Under the pieces are notes generated by a model. The model did not search any database. It saw nothing but the letters and a program-made list of their open reading frames with translations, and was not told where the DNA came from. The translations under genes and the position numbers were made by a program. DNA of 64,000 nt. It comes from Microplitis mediator. Taxonomy: Eukaryota; Arthropoda; Insecta; Hymenoptera; Braconidae. This document shows positions 37,201-50,000 of the stretch, one piece after another. The DNA lies in NCBI RefSeq assembly GCF_029852145.1, contig NC_079974.1:21430082-21494081 (forward strand), given 5' to 3'. Position 1 is the first letter of the stretch. Every line of letters begins with the position of its first letter.

Positions 37201-40200
37201 GTAGACCATATTTTTGACAGAAGAACTATTAAATTAAAAATTGTCGTTACAATTTTTTTAATTCATTTGATAAAAATTATTCAGAATTCTATGTAATTAT
37301 TCGTAGTTATATTAAATTGTGATAATAATAGTAAACTGAGAATTGTAGAAAATGTTTCTCTTTCTTTTGAAATTTTCTCGATCTACCATCGAGTTTACTT
37401 TTTCTCTGGTCATAAAAACCTCTCTCATACACGAGCCGGGACCAACATGTGACTTGTGACGTCAAAGGTCCCAGGACAAAGGTCTTAGTTTTATTTAAGA
37501 AACAAACAACACTTAGCCGATACAACTAGAACACAAAGCCCTTCGTCTCCGGGAGGAACATACGTATTCTTTTAGGCACAAAGTGAACACGTTAGCGACA
37601 ATTACAATAAAAAAAAACAATAAATATTAATAAAAATAATCAGTGTGAAATTAGTGAATTTTTAATTGTGCAAGTTTTTTAGTTATTCATTTTATAAACA
37701 ATTTTAGTGAAGTATAATAAACTCATTAAATAAATAACTAGTGATACAGATCCAACAAAGAAGCATTATATATTTGGTCTTATAAAAGGTAAGCATCCCA
37801 TACGAATCAACCTTATAGTAACTCTGTCTTTAAAGCTAATCGTTTTGTGTCACTGCTAAAGAAAAATATGTGAATTATTGCTATCTATTTTTATACAAAT
37901 ATAAATAATTTTTAATAGTCATCAGCTTTTCTGAATTAAATTGTCTATGAGATTATAATACTTTTCAATTTAGAAATAATTTAGTATTAAACACGGATTT
38001 TTCATATTTCAACTTAACTTTATTAAAAATTGATACTTTTTATTAATCTTTTTTTTAGTTGTTTAAAAATTACTTTATTTAATAACATGAAATTATTTAA
38101 TATCGATACAATTTATGCTTAAAAACTAATATTACGTTCCTTGTGAAGATTAAAAAAATTTTTATATGAAATGAATTTATCTATTTTAGGCATTAAAAGT
38201 ACCAATCAGTTAATACTATTTTATCGATAGTTTTTGTTTATTTTTTGTTCATCATATTATATAAATTTTTTGCAACAAGTATGTTAGTGTCACTAATCAC
38301 CAACATCACCAAAAAAAATTGATATAGAGTCTACAGACACTCAGTCTGAGACTGAAGTACTGAGACTGAAAATAATAAAGAAGATTTAACATTTCTTTAT
38401 TATTTTGTCAGTGCAAGTTACCTATTTTTTTGTTTTTAAGTTGTAAATAAGTTGAATTATTCAAATTTCAAATTTCGATTTCAGTAAGAATTGGAGGAGA
38501 ATGAGCTGTTTGCAGTGACGCCAGTAACAAATCCGATATTAATTATCCGAGGTATTACATAATAAATATCATAAAAGTTTCTGATTTCAAGAGAATTCAA
38601 TGTCATAATTATATATGTATGTATGTTGTTTTTTTTTGTTAATAGGAAAAGAATTACACGATGATAACAATCGATACAATGTAGTACTCGAAAAACAATG
38701 TCTGATTGGAGTAGATTCATTCTTGAAGGAATTTTAGTTACATTTTTATCGTACTATGTCTTTGGATTTGCTTATCCAAACAAATTAGAAAAGACAATGG
38801 AAGCTATTCAAAAGTAAGTTTCATACTATTACATTAATTTATCAAGTTTTATTGTAAAATACAAATGATGCATCATTTTTATTATTTTTTTTTCAGATTG
38901 TTTCTTAAAATTTCTCCACCAGGGAAGGGTAATAAGCGAGATGGAAATAAACGAAAAGCTATACTGTCATTCATCCGAAAGTAGCTTCATTTATAAAAGA
39001 AATAAATTATTATATAAATAAATAAAAATTAAAACCTTTTATAAAAAATATAATTCGAAAATTTAAAAAAAAAATCAAATGTATTCAGACAAAAATTTAG
39101 ATAAATAAATTACAATTAATTACTAATTTTGCTAAACTTTACTCAGCTCTCAGCTTAGTGAAATTTCTATATGCGTATAGTAATGTTACTATACACTTTT
39201 CAAAAAGAATTCGAGCTATTTACTATATGCGTATTGTAATTTCACTAAACTTTCCCTCAATATAATTTTAGTAATATCTATTGAATTTATTGTAACTGTA
39301 CTAAAGAATTTTCACACATAATCTTGACAATTTTACAAGATAAAAATTGTAATTTTACAAAATTTTTATTGGTAACTCGCGTAGTAAAATTACAATACGC
39401 ATGTTGTAATTTTACAAAACTTTTATTCGTAATTAGTGTAGTAAAATTACAATACGCATATTGTAATTTTACTAAACTTTTATAGGTAATTAGTTTAGTA
39501 AAATTAGAATACTCATATTGTAATTTTACAAAACTTTTGGTGGTAATTAGTTTAGTAAATTTACAATACGCATATTGTAATTTTACTATACTTATAATTC
39601 ACAAAAGTTCAGTGTAATTACAATACCTTTACTGTAATATTACTCAACTATTATACAAAAAATCTTTAGTAAAACTACAATATAATTACGAAATATTTCC
39701 AAACTTTTTTAAAACAAATGTTTAGTAAAGTTACAATACGCTCTATGTAATTTTACTAAACTAATATCCCAGAGATGTTCAGTGAAATTACATTACACAT
39801 ATTGTAAATGTACTAAGTCGATCACCGGAAAAAGTTTAGTAAAATTACAAAAAATTCGTTGTAATATCTCCAACTTGTAGACTACAAAATATATTGTAAA
39901 ATTACTATACTGGTATTCCAAAAATACCATACGGTTCTGAGTTTTAACTTCCTATAATTGTTTGGTAAAATTCCACTAGAAATTTTTAACAGTGTATGGT
40001 ATCCAGCCAGAGCTATGCTGAATATGGAGTTAACTTTACTACAAACTGTACTTTCTACTTTTGGGTATATTTTTATTTTTATATGGCTTTCTACGGATTT
40101 TCAATGTTTATTATGGTTTATTTATTTTTGTTACACTTATATTTATTGCTGTTTGCTTCTATAAAATATTTTTATGATTTAGGGGAGGGAGGGACAAAAG

Positions 40201-42961
40201 GGGGTACTTAAGGAAAACCAAGTTTTCGAGGACTCCAATACGCTAAATCTTTTTTTTTTTAATGATATTCAAAGTAAATAGAAGAAATTTTCAGTTACCG
40301 TTGAAAAAAAAAAATTTTTTATTTCTGCGGGCAAAGTGGGGTACCCCCTAAAAAAGGTAAAAAAAAATTTCTGGATTTTAAACGAATTTGATGAAGTTTA
40401 ATTTTTTTTTAAGTAATTTACATGAAGAAAAATTATATTTTAAATGTTTATTGGATACACTGTTAAAATTAATTTTAAAATTACAATACAAAAGGAATTG
40501 AATTTTCATAACTAGATTTTTGAATTTTATTTTCAATGAAAAAAGCTTTAAATTTAATATACGTGATTTAATAATCAAGCTGGTATTCAAAATTAAGAAA
40601 AAAAATTTGAATTTTAATAAACGTACTTAAAATTTATACTTAATTTTTAAATTTTCAAAGCAAGTATTGAAAATTCTAAAACATATATTGAATTTTAAAA
40701 ATTCTATTTGAAATTTCATAATATTTATTTGAAAATTCAAGAAAAAGTATTTGAAAATCCAAAGTGTTAATTTTAAAATTCAAAAACGTGTATTTTAAAT
40801 TCTATATGAAATTAGTAATGAAATTTCAAGCACAAATGTATGTGTTTATTGCGTTATATACAATCTTTGAAAATTCAAACAATTTTTTTTACAGTGTACA
40901 AAAAAAGAAAAAAAATTTTAGTAATTTTTATCATAAAACAAACGTCATTAATATTTTTCAACTGACAATTGATTTTTGAAAAAGTTTACCAAAAAAAATT
41001 CAAAGTAACGCTTAATTATATTTACAGACGTGATTTTGGAATGTTTAAAAATTATTAAAAATATAAAATTTTTTTTTATCAAATTGTGGGGGTACCCCGT
41101 TTTGCCTACCCTACCCCCTTTTGCCCCCTTCCCCTAAATTATTTTTTTAATAGAAAAAAAATGGAAAAATTGATAAAAAAATTTAAGTGCTCGATCTAAT
41201 TTTTTAATTTATTTTGAAATTTGTCAGACAATAAATCTTCGTATTGTGAAATAAAATTTTTATTGCACACCTCGAACGCGAAAGCGGATTTGTCTGATTT
41301 CTATGGCTTTTGATTGAGAAATGCTGATGCATTACCGATACTTGACAGAATTACTCGTTTTTCTATTTATAAGCTGGCATTTTATGTAAGGGAACTTAGT
41401 TTAGAATTCTGGTGCCGATTTTGTCTGATTCTATAGCGATGAATTAACGAAAAATTGAGCCATTAATTAATTGGCTTAAAAATAAATATTATTTTTAATG
41501 AAAATAATGAACGGGGATTTTGTAAAATTTTAAATTACGGACATAATAGAAAATGATATTTAATTAGTTTTATTTTGACGGTGAAGAAAATAGATATTGG
41601 TACGGTAACTTTACGGATGAAAGAATAAAATAATTTTTTTTTACACAGTAAACCGCGAAATTAAGCCAGTAATTGAACGCGTGCCGGTGTGGGTGGAAAA
41701 CTCGTTACTCGAGGAACGATAACACGTAGTGGTCGTTTTCGTATGAATAGAATTGAACTGGAATGAGATTTTTCAAGTCTAGGATAGATATAAGTAACGC
41801 GAAAATGAAAGAAAACTCTTTAAAGAAAAGTAAAAGAATAAAAGAAAAATCCATTAAATTGCAGTAGATGTTATAGTGATTAAGAATAATTAGAGAAAAT
41901 TATTTTTCCGGTACAGTCTAGTGATAAAAGAAATGAACAACAGAGACCAGATGAACTCAGATGCTCGTTAGCAGATAATTTTATTTACTTTTTACTATTT
42001 AAAATTTTTTATTTTATTTTCTTTGCGCTACTTTGTCGAATCCTCTTACTTTTATATTCTTTATCATCCTCCCAGTTCCCAGTATATTTAAAACTCAATT
42101 AAATTCACTTTTATAATTAATTAACTTTTTCGCTTGATAAATAAATACGAATAATAAAGGCCAGAATGTAACTCTGACAAAAGTTATTCATTAAATTCAT
42201 TAAATTGCATCAGACATGAACCGGCTAAAAAAAAAGTTAATGACAAGAAATAAAAGGAGGTGAAAAAAAAAAAATTTGAAGTTTAATCGTGAGAAAAATA
42301 ATTCAGAGCATGGACAGCAGATAGACAGACGTCTATCAAGGATCGGTGAAAAAATAAATAAAATCCAGTGAAAAAGGGAACTAAATAAAAAATAAGATCG
42401 TGAAGTCATTGAACGGTAGATTCAGAAGAACTGCTTAGTTCTCTACAAGAGAAGTACTGAGAGCTGAGACTGGTTGAACTATAGCTTAATTCACGGCGAG
42501 AGGCCACGATCTGCACTGCCGCGGCTTGAATATTCGCGTGTGTACTCGCTCGCGTGCTCATCTGGGACGTTGACTGCATGGGAATTTGCATCAAACCACT
42601 ACCACCAATTTAGCTACATATATATAAAGTAAATAAGTAAAGCAAAGTTCCATCACAATCAAACCACCTAATAAACGATTCCCTCTATAATACTCTTACT
42701 GTCTGTTGAATTGGACCTTCATTACATTTCATCTCTCTTTTTAACAGTCGGGGATTTAACATCTCCCTCGTATCATCTCTCTTTTCCTCACGACTAACTC
42801 ATATCCATGTCTCTTGTCTTCTTTTGCTCGGTGATGCACTTTTGCGTTGATTTTCTTTACAGTATCCTGCTTTGCCCTTCGCTATTCCCCGGCTGTCTCT
42901 TTGTACAACTCTTTATTTCTCTTCGTAGTACTCAGTACCTTCTACTTCTACCTCTTTATAT

Positions 42962-42998
<37 letters not shown>

Positions 42999-44059
42999 AC
43001 CTCTACCTACTGCAGTATACTCTCTGATCGACCCGGGAGGTCGCAACGCTTGTTTAATGTCCCAGCAAATATTTGCCCGTCGATCCAATCGCCAATCAAG
43101 AATTCCCATTCGTGATCTGATTTCATTGGACTTTATATATCGATTTAATGCAATCACCATCAGTAACAACTATTTCGATCTAATTACTTTTTATTTACTA
43201 TTTTTTTTCGTTAATTTCGTTTCTTAATTGACTAGATTTTTAATTTTCATTTTTAACTATTGGTAACTTAAATAAATAGGGGAAGGGGGGGCAAAACGGG
43301 ATAGGCCGGCAAAATGGGATACCCTCAAAATTTCGTCAAAATTTTTTTTTCTCGAAAAACTTTCGAAAATGGTCAAAAATGACATCTAGTATCATTTTAC
43401 ACTATTAAAAGCTAAAAAAAAACATTTTTATATTTTTGGCGAAAAGTATAATATTGGCGCCAATTTCAAATTTTGAAAAGAAATAACAAGGAAAAACTTC
43501 TTTAAAAATATGTTGAGAGTAAATTTTATTACTTACATCAATTTAGAAAGACATTATTACATCAATTTTATTCACTTGAAAAAAAAAAAAAAAAATTTAC
43601 TTTTTTTTTGGGGTATTCCATTTTGCCCGCAGAAAATAAAAATTTTTTTTCTGATGGTAGTCTAAAATTCGTTATATTTATTTCAAATAGAATCAAAATG
43701 AAGCCAATTTACGATATTTATGTCCCTAAAAACTAAATTTTTCGTTAAGTATCCCGTTTTGCCCCCCCTTCCCCTAATAATAATAATTGTTTTAAATTAA
43801 TTAAAAGTTAAACTTACTCAGGGTTGCATTGTTAGCTCGTGACTGATCTGTTTGTGATCTCAGCAACCTTAGCCTATTAAGTTTACTTTGTTGCTGATCA
43901 AGTCGATGTCTCAGTCTTGCAAGTCTTTCCTGCTGTGCCGGTTCCTTTAAAACATAAATTAATCAAGTTAATTTTAGATGATGGAAAATAATAATTTCGA
44001 GGTAAAGGTAAACGATCGGATGGAGTACGGAGACTTATGAATACGGATGCTGAGATTGG

Positions 44060-44092
<33 letters not shown>

Positions 44093-47000
44093 TCTTATCA
44101 AGGAGTATTTTATAAATGAAAGACTTGTTCATTCTGGGTATTGATGTATTGATATCAGTATTAGTTACGTTTTAAAATATATATTATATAGATGAATCTA
44201 TAAATTTTTATTCAATTCAGTCATATATAGAATTTAAATGAATTTCGTTCCATTTATAGTGTATGAGTAATTCGAGTACGAAAGGATTTTTATGTATAAA
44301 TTTTATATATTCATGTATAAATATCAAAGGTCGTAGATTGAATTACTATATAGACTGAAGTTCGTACGTTGAGATAAATATATTTAAAGATTATAGTTAA
44401 TGGAATTTTTAATATCATATATATTAATATATTTATTGAAAAATTATTGATAATAAAATTTTGAATTGTTGGCTAACTTTTAAATAAATTTTTAATGTAA
44501 AAGACCCAATTATTGATTATGAAGAAAATTATTTTATAATAGATTTTTGCCTCTCGTAAACTTTAGAAAATGGAGCTGAGAGGTTTTACACTGAGGACGT
44601 CGATATAATCTCTGTGGAATCTGCAGTTTTTGTGCTACTTTCAGAGACGTCACGAAATATCATTTTTTTTTTAATTTTCTTCATTATAAACTACACTGGG
44701 AAAAAAAAATTTTTCAGACAGAATTTCTTGCACTAAAAAAATACTTTTTTTTTTTTTAAATATTATTTTAGCAAATAGAATTCTAGTTTAACTCGAGAAA
44801 TTTATCTGAAAATTTGGGTCAAGTTCTTTCCCTTCATACAAGAATTAATTTTTTTGAAAATTATTTTTTTTTTAAGGAATTTTTTGCGAACTTTTTAGAA
44901 TTTTGGATTTTTCAGATATCACACAAAAATGTTTAATAAAATTACTACTAATTGGGTCTTTGACCTCAAGTCAAACATGAATCGGATTTAAAAAAAAAAA
45001 AATTCCCGCCTTTTTTAAATTTTTTACTTGACCACCTAAAAAAGTAAAACTAAATCCATTAATTATAATTGAAAACCAAGGATTTGAATACTAGCTTTCG
45101 ATAGGACTTTTGTTGGAAGTATTCCCAAACTAACACAAAGGAAATTAAGTTAATTAGTAATATATTTCGAATGTGATTATATTTACATAGATACGAACCG
45201 ACCAATAGATGATTAAATTATAAACTTTACCGGTATTATTTAAATAAACATCAAAGTCGAGCTAGAACGTCAGTTGTGTCATTAAATATTCTCGCTAGTG
45301 TACTTTATAATAAATTTTAAACTACGCGAAAGTACAAACACAAAGCACGGGTATTATGAGTCCAAGGTGTGATAAATTTTGAAGCTTGATAAAAAAAAAG
45401 GTTTTATTATTAATGATGGAAAAAGTGTGTACACAATATGCTTAATGTAATCCGAGTGGAGAATAAAAGTCATTAATTTAAAATGAGTAAGGTGACAATT
45501 AGCGTAAGAGAAAAGTGACGCAGCTTTTACCTAAAGTACTTTATTATACACTAGCTACGTTGTGAATATCCTGCTGGGAAAGGATAAGCTGACGCGAAAA
45601 TTTAGATCCCCAGGAAACCACAAAGTAAAGCTTATCGAGAACAACGAACATGATAAGGACCTCCTTTAGATACCCTTCTCAAAGAATATATATAGATATA
45701 TAATACTATTAATATCATATAATATTAGTCTAAAGATTATTTGGTATCATTACATTACATATTTATTTTTACAATGTACTCTCATTGTTTGAACGGATAC
45801 TAATTTGTACCTAATGTTTATATACATTATATATATATATATGGATGTAGATGTGTATCTATATTGATAATTAAGAGCCTTTAAACCTCACTAATGTATT
45901 TACATACTATCAGGTTTACGTTCCAATCGAGTTTCAGTTTGAAACATATATCGAGTCAATAATTAAATTCGACAGAAGCTTTGGCTTTTGGTAATGAGAG
46001 AAACGCGCTTCAATTTAAATCCAAATGAAATTTATCGTATAACACACTGGTAGAGCAGTGTTCAAATATTTATTGATTTTGTTACGAAATATTTACATTT
46101 AAAATTCCTTCGTAATTTGTTATCATTTTTGACAATAATAATATCGATGCTATACATTGTAATGATTATAACTTATAATTATCAGAATTTATATTATTAT
46201 TATTATGATTTTAAGTTGAATATTGATCTATACGGTAACTAATTCAAATAATTAAATATTGAATTGATGCATTGTTTGTAAGGGCTTTATAAGCTTATGA
46301 TTCATACGATTGAATAATTCATAATAACAAAAATATTGAGGAAATGGAATTTCAGTAAAAGAAATTTGACGTTTTTTTAAAATTGAATTTAAATTATTTT
46401 TCTTTTTATTAAATAATATTCAAGTTCCGCTTCCGTAGTTACCTACGAAATTATTATATTACGATGGTTATGTATTACCCATTTTAACGTTACGGTGTGA
46501 AGTAATTATTATATATGTACGTTGTATATAGATAACCATACATATCTGTGTACATAAAACGGATAATGATTTTTTAGTTATGCCTCCGAGCGTAAAGTAA
46601 TTAACCATAAATTGATTGTTTAGTATTAAAAATTTTAATTTTATTAGTTGTTTTTTTGAGCTTATCTTTGTACGTGAATTTAAAATACGAAATTATGATA
46701 ACAAAAGTTTTATTTGGTCATTTATTATTTATGAAAATGAAGATTATATAATAATAAAAATAATAATGATAATGGTAATGATAATAATTATAATGAAGAG
46801 TATAGAGATGCAAGACAATATAATAGTATATAATTTAATACTTTCATAAGAATTAAGAACAATGAAAATACTGACGGTGTATTCATATGAGAATAATATT
46901 TTGAAACAAAGAGTATTTCACTTGCACTAATGCTCTCTTTGTTATTAACGAAATAAAAATAAATAACTACGGCTTTTACTCAATTTTAAAAATTCATTTT

Positions 47001-50000
47001 TATTTTTATTTATGATAAGCAGTTCATAGCCGCTTAGCTAAGCGTCAATTGATTTTTTTCTTTAGATATATTTACGTTCATTGTAAACTTTCAAATTATC
47101 ATTTAAAAGTTGTTGCGAAAAAATCAAAATTCTGTCTAAATTAATGAAAATATGACAAAAATGTATAAAAACAATTTTGTAGCTGATTAAATTCTCTACA
47201 AAAAAGGTATCATTACATTTTTACGCACATCTAACAATTTTGATGCAAATGCAACCTAAAGTAAAAAAATTAATTTGAACATCTTCTTCAAAAAATTGAT
47301 TCTTGACTCATTTTCTAAATAACTTTGAAACTATCAGAGATACGTCAATTAACTATTAAACCTTTTTTGTAGCAAATTAAATTCCCTACAATTTTTGTTT
47401 TAAACAATTTTCTTTAAAATCTATAGTTTCGTCAAAAATTTAATTTCAAAATAAATTAACCTTTAGTTATTTTCGTTTCGCGACGTTTATTTAATTAAAA
47501 ATTTTGATTGAATAAAAATAATTAATGAAGCGTAATAATTAACTGTGATAAATTGCCTGGATCCCTCTCTGCACCTATCAATAAAAACATCCTGCCAAAA
47601 GTTTTGAAGTTTTCCATTAATTCCCGTTCCAAAAAACCTTTTCATTTAATTATGAGTATAAACGATTTAATGAGCGCATTTAAATGAAATATTAATTAAT
47701 TTATTGATTAATAATTCAAAAGAAGTGTATGCAGATTAAGGACAGAGGATAGTAAGATTGATTGAAATATTCAAATATATACCAAAGTTTATTCGGGTGG
47801 ATCACGAAGTAGCGGTAGAGAATTTCCGGAGCGTGACACAGAAGTTAGTTGGGGTTTATAGAAGATATGATATAAGCCCGAGGATGTCATGTCTTAGCTT
47901 GTTTGGGGTTGTTAGCCTGTCATGTATATCCAAGTCTGTCTATATGTACATATATATATTATATACATACATATCGATTTATGGATAGGTCTTTGGCGAA
48001 GACGTAACTTAATTGGTAATTGGTAATCATCATGAGTAAGTTAGCGAATATATATGTAGTTTGTCTTATGAACGTCCATATATATATATATAATATACAT
48101 ATGTATGTGCTCATATGGATGGATGGATGGAAGTACGGATGGATGACTTACCTGAGCGCCTCGAAGCACAGCCAGCCGAGCCTCGCGTTGCTCGAGGAAA
48201 CGTCTCTGTTGGGCGATCTCCCGCTGCTGTCTTGATGCCATACTCTCGAGTTCGCTGAGCACCAGCACGGCCCCACCTCCGCCCACTGGTAACTACAACA
48301 TAAATAAATAAATTATAAATAATAATAATTAGTAGGGGAGGGAGGGGCAAAAGGGGGTACTTAAGGAAATACCAAGTTTTCGAGGACTCAAATACGCTAA
48401 ATCTTTTTTTTTTTAATGATATTCAAAGTAAATAGAAGAAATTTTCAGTTTCCGTTGAAAAAAAAAAATTTTTCATTTCTGCGGGCAAAGTGGGGTATCC
48501 CCTAAAAAAGGTAAAAAAAAAAATTCTGGATATTAAATGTACCTGAAAATCCGAACGTTTTTCGTGAAACGAAAATAAAAAACAAAACGAAAAGTAAAAA
48601 ATCTGCTGGATGAAATTTTTGAAATGTCTCGCATACGCGCAAATATGTCAGCTGGAAATTGCAGGCGACTCCTAACTACCCCTTTAGCTGTCAAATTACA
48701 CAAATTTTTCATTTTCGTTTCGTGAAAAACGTTCCGTTCTTCAGATACAAGATATTAAACGAATTTGATTAAGTTGAATTTTTTTTTGAGTAATTTACAT
48801 GAAGAAAAATGATATTTTACATGTTTATTGGATACAAAAGAAGAAAAAAAATTTTTAATAGTTTTTATCATAAAACAAACGTCATTAATATTTTTCAACT
48901 GACAATTGATTTTTGAAAAAGTTTACCAAAAAATATTCAAAGTAACGCTTAAATATATTTACAGAAGCGATTTTGGAATGTTTAAAAACCATTTAAAATA
49001 TAAAATTTTTTTTTATAAAATTTTGGGGGTACCCCGTTTTGCCTACCCTACCCCCTTTGCCCCCCTTCCCCTAAATGCTTATTAATTTTCGTATCAACTT
49101 CAGCGGAAACTGAGTTCAAAATTTGAGTAATTATTTTTTTTTTAAACTACGAGTCAAAAATTATGATCATTATTTTATAAATACTAAATTACCTTGTATT
49201 TTGTTATTTATTTAAACATGAGCACAGAGTTTATTTTGTAAACTTTTAAATTTATGATCTCAACTTTCCAACCGATTTACGTGATATCTTTTTTTTTTAT
49301 GGATATTATTATTATTAAAATTATTTATTTAAGTAATAAACTTTTACAAAAGTATGAGCGGTAAATTACAAGTTTTGTTTACTTATTCATACAAATTCCT
49401 TTGAATAAAAAAAAACTCATATATTGAGTGATGAAATATTTTTAAAAATTGAATAAATATTTTTTTAGCAAAACATATATATTTCAAAACCCCTCTGGTA
49501 TCATTCGTTTAATAATAATGTAAATATATTATTTAATATTCATATTTATATAAAGAATAAATATAAAAGCGATTTGACGTTTATTTATATATTGTATGAA
49601 AATAAATTGAAACATGGTTAGAATATGTGATATAGATTTATATTTTATTACTGTCAGTGTTACTATTATTATTGTTATTAAATTTTTGTTTGGGAAATAA
49701 ATTTTTTATTATTTTCCCTTTCCTGTCTAGTGTGGAAGATTCTCATTTATCATCCGCTTCCCTACACAAGAAAATATATAATAAATCAACTTTCCATTGG
49801 GTAAAAAATTACAGTGACGAAATAATAAAATTTAAGATATAAATTTATATATGTATATATCTGGTGCGGATAAAAAAGTGAGATTTGAAATATGACATGT
49901 AAAACAAAATTTCGGGTCGAAATTTGGTTTTTTTTATTCATGAGAATGTGCTGAGGATTAAGAGTAGAGGGCGTAAGTGCGTTACGGGAATAGAAGCTGG

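Larger units (their letters stand above)
34791..39994. mobile_element. 5.2-kb interval bounded by CACTGTTAAAAA inverted ends, with repeat arms and a gene in the middle
   Basis: The left end is CACTGTTAAAAA (34791) and the right end TTTTTAACAGTG (to 39994), each flanked by TA (34789-34790, 39995-39996). The similarity extends inward: TAGT, then ACCAAACA within 45 bp of both ends. The same ends bound a 439-bp element at 40458-40896. The left arm has a 237-bp tandem repeat, the right arm a 58-bp one; both are rich in GTAATTTTAC/GTAAAATTAC. The centre holds the microprotein gene. It could instead be two separate elements with one end each lost. Confidence 0.55.

Noticed and set aside
37085..37296. 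Possible small + strand exon after GTTTGTAG at about 37097
   Set aside because: One frame reads sensibly for about 40 codons before a stop, but there is no partner exon or homology, and another frame is open too.
42966..42998. TA-dinucleotide run (and those at 44064 and 61630)
   Set aside because: Ordinary microsatellites, no evidence of function.
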